DNA of 64,000 nucleotides from Pyrocephalus nanus. Its lineage: Eukaryota > Chordata > Aves > Passeriformes > Tyrannidae. The stretch covers positions 3,837,001-3,901,000 of the forward strand of contig CM076268.1 of the NCBI GenBank assembly GCA_038380795.1, read 5' to 3'. Every line of letters begins with the position of its first letter. Positions within the stretch are counted from its first letter, which is position 1. Below are positions 60,385-64,000 of the stretch, piece by piece. The position numbers and the translations under genes are program-made. The notes below the pieces were generated by a model. The model did not search any database. It was not told where the DNA came from and saw only the letters and a list, made by a program, of their open reading frames with translations.

Positions 60385-63112
60385 ATCTCTCTCCAAATAG
60401 TTTTCCAGGAGTTAGATCAAAAGGTAATGGAAGGTTCTGGGAGCCTTCTCACATGCTTTAGTGTCTATAAGTACCCATCATAGCAATCTTGAAATTCATT
60501 CCTTTCCTTCTCCTGTCTGGCAGAAAATCTAGCTTGCCATGCATACCATCCCCACTGTACTTTCAGTACATTTTAATCCACTTTCTTGGCCTCGGTGAAT
60601 TAATATTTTCTTTTTTAAAAAAATTCCTAAGAGAATGCCACCACATCTGGCACAGTGGAAAGGGACTCCAAACTGCATTTGCATTAAATGTGGAAAATAT
60701 ATAACCTCTTTCCTGCATCTCGACCGAAACATTTCGTTAATCTGAGCTATTTGTTTCTGTTTGTTCTCATTTTGACAAAAATCTAATATTAAATTGTTTG
60801 ATAATTACTTAAACTAATATAGTGTTTCCTGTACCTTGGTCACCAACCCAGAAAAATCCAATATTCAAAGGCTCTGTTCCCCGTTTGTTTTCCACGTTGC
60901 CATCCCACATCAATCATTCTTCTGCATCAACAGACAATACCTCTCCCTTCTCAAATCTTCTCCCACTGCCTCTACCTCACACCTTCTTGCTGCCACATTT
61001 CCATTAAAGCAGCTCCTTAACTTGGTGTGAGTGGTCGGGGGATGCTGCGGTGCCACGCTCATTTGCATCGTGCCGAACGAAAAGTGGTTCCTGTGAAAAT
61101 TCTCATGTCAGAAACGGGAAGAGCTCAAGGTGAACGATATGCAGCAGAAGTGGATGTGTTCTTGAAGCCTCTCCCTTTGCTGCTGTTGAAAGGTCACACA
61201 CAAAAGCGTGGCACGTGTGGAACAGAAAGGTGAAGTGCACTGCATCTTGAAGTGACCCTAAACAACAAGAAGATAATGCTATTTGTATAATAAAACAATC
61301 ATAATATCTTAAAGTCCTCCAGAGATGAATGTTAGCTATTTTCCTTTATCTGACAGTTGCACACAAAAACAAAAGCAATAACAAAGATTCATGATAGAAC
61401 GTATTGACAACCTGTTGTGAAGTGTATTGAGAGATAACCATGAGTGGGACTGAGCACAGGCAAAGAAACAAATCAGACTAAATTAGGGGTGGGGGGAGAG
61501 TCATAATAGGGGAATAGCCTGATATGCCATTGATCTCCCTGGACATGGGAGCCCAGAACTTGCTGGCTCCATGAGTGAGGTTTGAGCCCTGAGCTCCCTG
61601 TGACACTCCATGGCTACTCTAAGGAATTTCAGTCCTCTCCTTCATCTTTCTTTAGTTCATTGGCAAACCTGCACCAGGCCTTGATCTTCTAATCCACTCT
61701 AGGGTGTGTAAGATGTTTAGAAGATTCCTATTTTTAAAGCTCTTTGTTTCTCCGAGGAAAGATAGATTCTCCAGAAGTGGATGAATTGATGCAAAGCCAA
61801 TCAAATGCTATGAGCCAAAGGAGAACAGCATTAATTCACAGGCATGGAGTGACTGCATTATAGGACATGTGTGTGAACCCCCTCCCACCAACAGTTCAGG
61901 TGAGCCTGGGATGGAGGAGGGAAGCCAGACTGCCTGTCTGCCAGGACAACTGATTCCAAAATATTGCCTTGGGAAGAGTTAGGGCCCAAAGGCTGCATTA
62001 ATATCTGCACCTTAGGTGGGTAGACAGACCAATCCCTGTCTTAGAGACACAGATACCACCCTGATATCTCAAACACGGCGTATGTTCTTCAAGAAGTTTG
62101 ATTTTTTCTGTCTTTTGCCACAGAAGTTTGGCCCAAAGTTGCTCCAAGTCCTCTCAGTGACCCCAGAGGGATGTACACCCCTCATGCTCTGTACACACAC
62201 TGCTGTTCTGGGACAGGGTGGACCCTGCCTGTGTGTTGTTCCTAAGCAAAGCCCAGAAGGCTTGATGTAATTACAACCAAGATTTACCTATTTTCAGCTG
62301 AAATGAGGCCAACTGCAGTTCAGCAGCACCAGAGTGAGGTGCAGAGGATCTATCCCTGCCTGCAGTGTAAGAGGGATTGAACAGACCACTCAGGAATAGA
62401 AATGTTCTCTTAGATATTGAATTGGTAACACTTCACCACTGAATTTGTGTGTTGTTTTTTTTTCTTTAAGAAGCAGAAGTTTCCTTGATATCAGAACCTA
62501 TTCCCTGTAGGGAAGAATCAGAGCTCCAGAGAAACCTGTGGGTAAGTCCTTTATAAGCAACAGTCTGTTCTGGAGAACATCTTTCACCAGCGCTAAAGCT
62601 GAACAGGATTTAATTCCACAGGAAGATCAGGCTGAAAGTGAATTTGTGCCAGCCATCCCAAGGAAGCCATTAGGACCTGTGACCTTGAGCTCAGTCTAGA
62701 GGGCTCTTTGTGGGACGGCTTTGCCTGCAGGGCAGTACGATAAAAGTGTTCAGCCAGCTTGTCTACAGAGGGAATGTGACAGAGCAATCAGTGCTGGAGA
62801 GATTGATTTCGAGTGAAATAGCAATGAAGGACACTTGTGTTAATAAAGCAAGGCTGGGAGGGTAGGGGGACATCACGAGCAGCACCGGATGGGCTGTTTC
62901 CCTCTGAAACTTCCAGGATGTTTCTCATCTGTGTTGGACACGTGGAATTGGGCACAGCTATGGGTAAAGCTATTTATGAACCCAACCTTGTGGCTAAGGG
63001 CAAGGGAGGGAAGTCCATGCAGGGGATGCTGCTTGGAATACTGGGGAGGTGCACTCTGCTTGTGAGCAGGAAATGTGAGAGTATCTCCCTGGGGAGACTT
63101 TATCTCAGTCTA
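60385..63112. other. Unique non-coding sequence
   Basis: About 2.7 kb with no supported gene. T-rich runs near 60610 and 62453-62463. A GGGGTGGGGGGAG stretch near 61485. Confidence 0.55.
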
Positions 63113-63445
63113 CAGTTTCCTCACAAGGGGAGGTGGAGGGGCAGGCATTGATCTCTGCTCTCTGGTGACCAGGGACAGGACCCCAGGGAATGGCCTGAAG
63201 TTGTGTCGGGGCAGGTTGAGGTTGGATCTCAGGGAAAGGTTCTTCCCCCAGAGGGTGGTTGGCACTGAACAGGCTCCCCAGGGCAGTGGGCACAGCACCA
63301 AGGCTGCCAGAGCTCCAGGAGTGCTTGGACAATGCTCTGAGGGACAGGGTGGGACTGTTGGGGTGTCTGTGCAGGGCCAGGAGTTGGACTGGATGATCCT
63401 TGTGGGTCCCTTCCAGCTCAGGATGTTCTATGACTCTGTGGCTCC
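63113..63445 (+). mobile_element. CR1 LINE fragment, well preserved
   Basis: CAGTTTCCTCACAAGGGGAGG leads into GGTGACCAGGGACAGGACCCC and GGAATGGCCTGAAGTTGTG, then CAGAGGGTGGTTGGCACTGAAC and GACTGGATGATCCTTGTGGG. The end is TCTATGACTCTGTGG. About 330 bases. The 174-codon minus-strand frame at 63105-63629 is its antisense and not a gene. Confidence 0.96.
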
Positions 63446-64000
63446 CTGCATCCACCTGCATCCCAGGGGGTACAGCAGCTCCATGGATAAGCTGCCTCTG
63501 ACACTGGATGTGGCACCTCAAATACCTCCACCCCTCTTTTCCCTGTGACAGAAGAGGTTTCTCTCCAGAGGAGGCTCTGCTGCCTCTGAGCCCCAGCCTG
63601 CCCAGCCCTGGCCTTCCCAGCACACACATTTATCTGCAGCAGCAGTGGGCACACAGTCCTGTTTCTGTGGAAGGAGCCAAAGCAGAGGAGATGAAGTTCA
63701 TGCTGGTTTTATGCCAACTTTCTTGCAGCAGTGGGAGTACAGACAACGCCTGATTCAGCAGAAAGCCCTATGCTATAATCTATCAAAAATTTTTCATATA
63801 AATCTGAATTACAAGAGTGGGTTTGTATTGAATCAGCACTTTGCATCGCTTGCCTGTGGCATTTTGGATCCAATAGCAAGAGTCATAGTGCCAGATTTAT
63901 GTATTGATGAGCCACAACCTCAGCTTCTTTCCAACAGGGCAAAAGCAAGAGGGAAAGGCTTTATTTCAAGCATCTGTGAAATATTTAGAGACAAGAAAGA
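63446..64000. other. Unique non-coding sequence to window end
   Basis: No gene or repeat recognised in the last 550 bases. Confidence 0.55.

Noticed and set aside
63105..63629. 174-codon minus-strand open frame
   Set aside because: It is the antisense of a well-preserved CR1 3' region plus flank. CR1 tails often stay open in this register by chance.
1..64000. Endogenous retrovirus, CRISPR array, toxin-antitoxin or other prokaryote-like system
   Set aside because: No paired LTRs, primer-binding site, polymerase motif, regularly spaced repeats or operon-like gene packing were seen. All recognised repeats are CR1, SINE or simple repeats.

Overview
This window reads as nuclear DNA from a bird, most likely a passerine, and it contains no protein-coding gene that I can support. 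The bird call rests on at least eighteen CR1 LINE fragments. Nearly all are short and 5'-truncated, and many end in the avian CR1 3' tail (TTCCAACC followed by ATTCTGTGA-like octamers). The passerine call rests on one clear tRNA-Ile-derived SINE with a CR1 tail at about 56228-56375, the structure of TguSINE1. The longest open frame is only 190 codons and lies in a pyrimidine-rich repeat relic. The other long frames lie in CR1 antisense or in low-complexity or CpG-rich sequence. The setting is therefore an intergenic desert or a very large intron.

Layout. 1-9 kb: a 38-base T tract, a minus-strand CR1, a MIR/CORE-SINE-like relic (3.65 kb), a long pyrimidine-rich L2-like relic (4.74-5.56 kb) and two CR1 pieces in opposite orientation (8.5-9.07 kb). 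9-22 kb: mostly single-copy AT-rich DNA with a second MIR-like relic (12.7 kb), three CR1 remnants (12.8, 13.3, 14.7 kb), a candidate conserved non-coding block (12.17-12.37 kb), a decayed coding-like stretch (16.47-17.04 kb) and a CpG-dense patch (19.77-20.15 kb). 22-36 kb: CR1 copies at 22.1, 27.6, 30.65 and 35.6 kb, a GC-rich block with a G-quadruplex motif (25.37 kb), a MIR-like relic (33.4 kb) and a G/T-rich simple repeat (35.4 kb). 36-54 kb: mostly unique sequence with a 19-bp minisatellite (39.63 kb), a candidate exon-like segment (40.39-40.51 kb), coding-like debris (41.06-41.29 kb), MIR- and L2-like relics (47.8 and 49.3 kb) and small CR1 pieces. 54-64 kb: the SINE and a facing CR1 of the same tail type (56.2-56.8 kb) form an inverted repeat, followed by CR1 copies at 60.1 and 63.1 kb.

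No genes work together here. What can be read is retroposon history, namely CR1 families of several ages, a SINE that borrowed a CR1 tail, and older MIR/L2-like fossils. There are also several AT-rich blocks dense in POU, forkhead, homeodomain and MEIS-type words that could be distal regulatory elements. I saw no prokaryote-like system, CRISPR array, intact provirus or novel multi-gene system.
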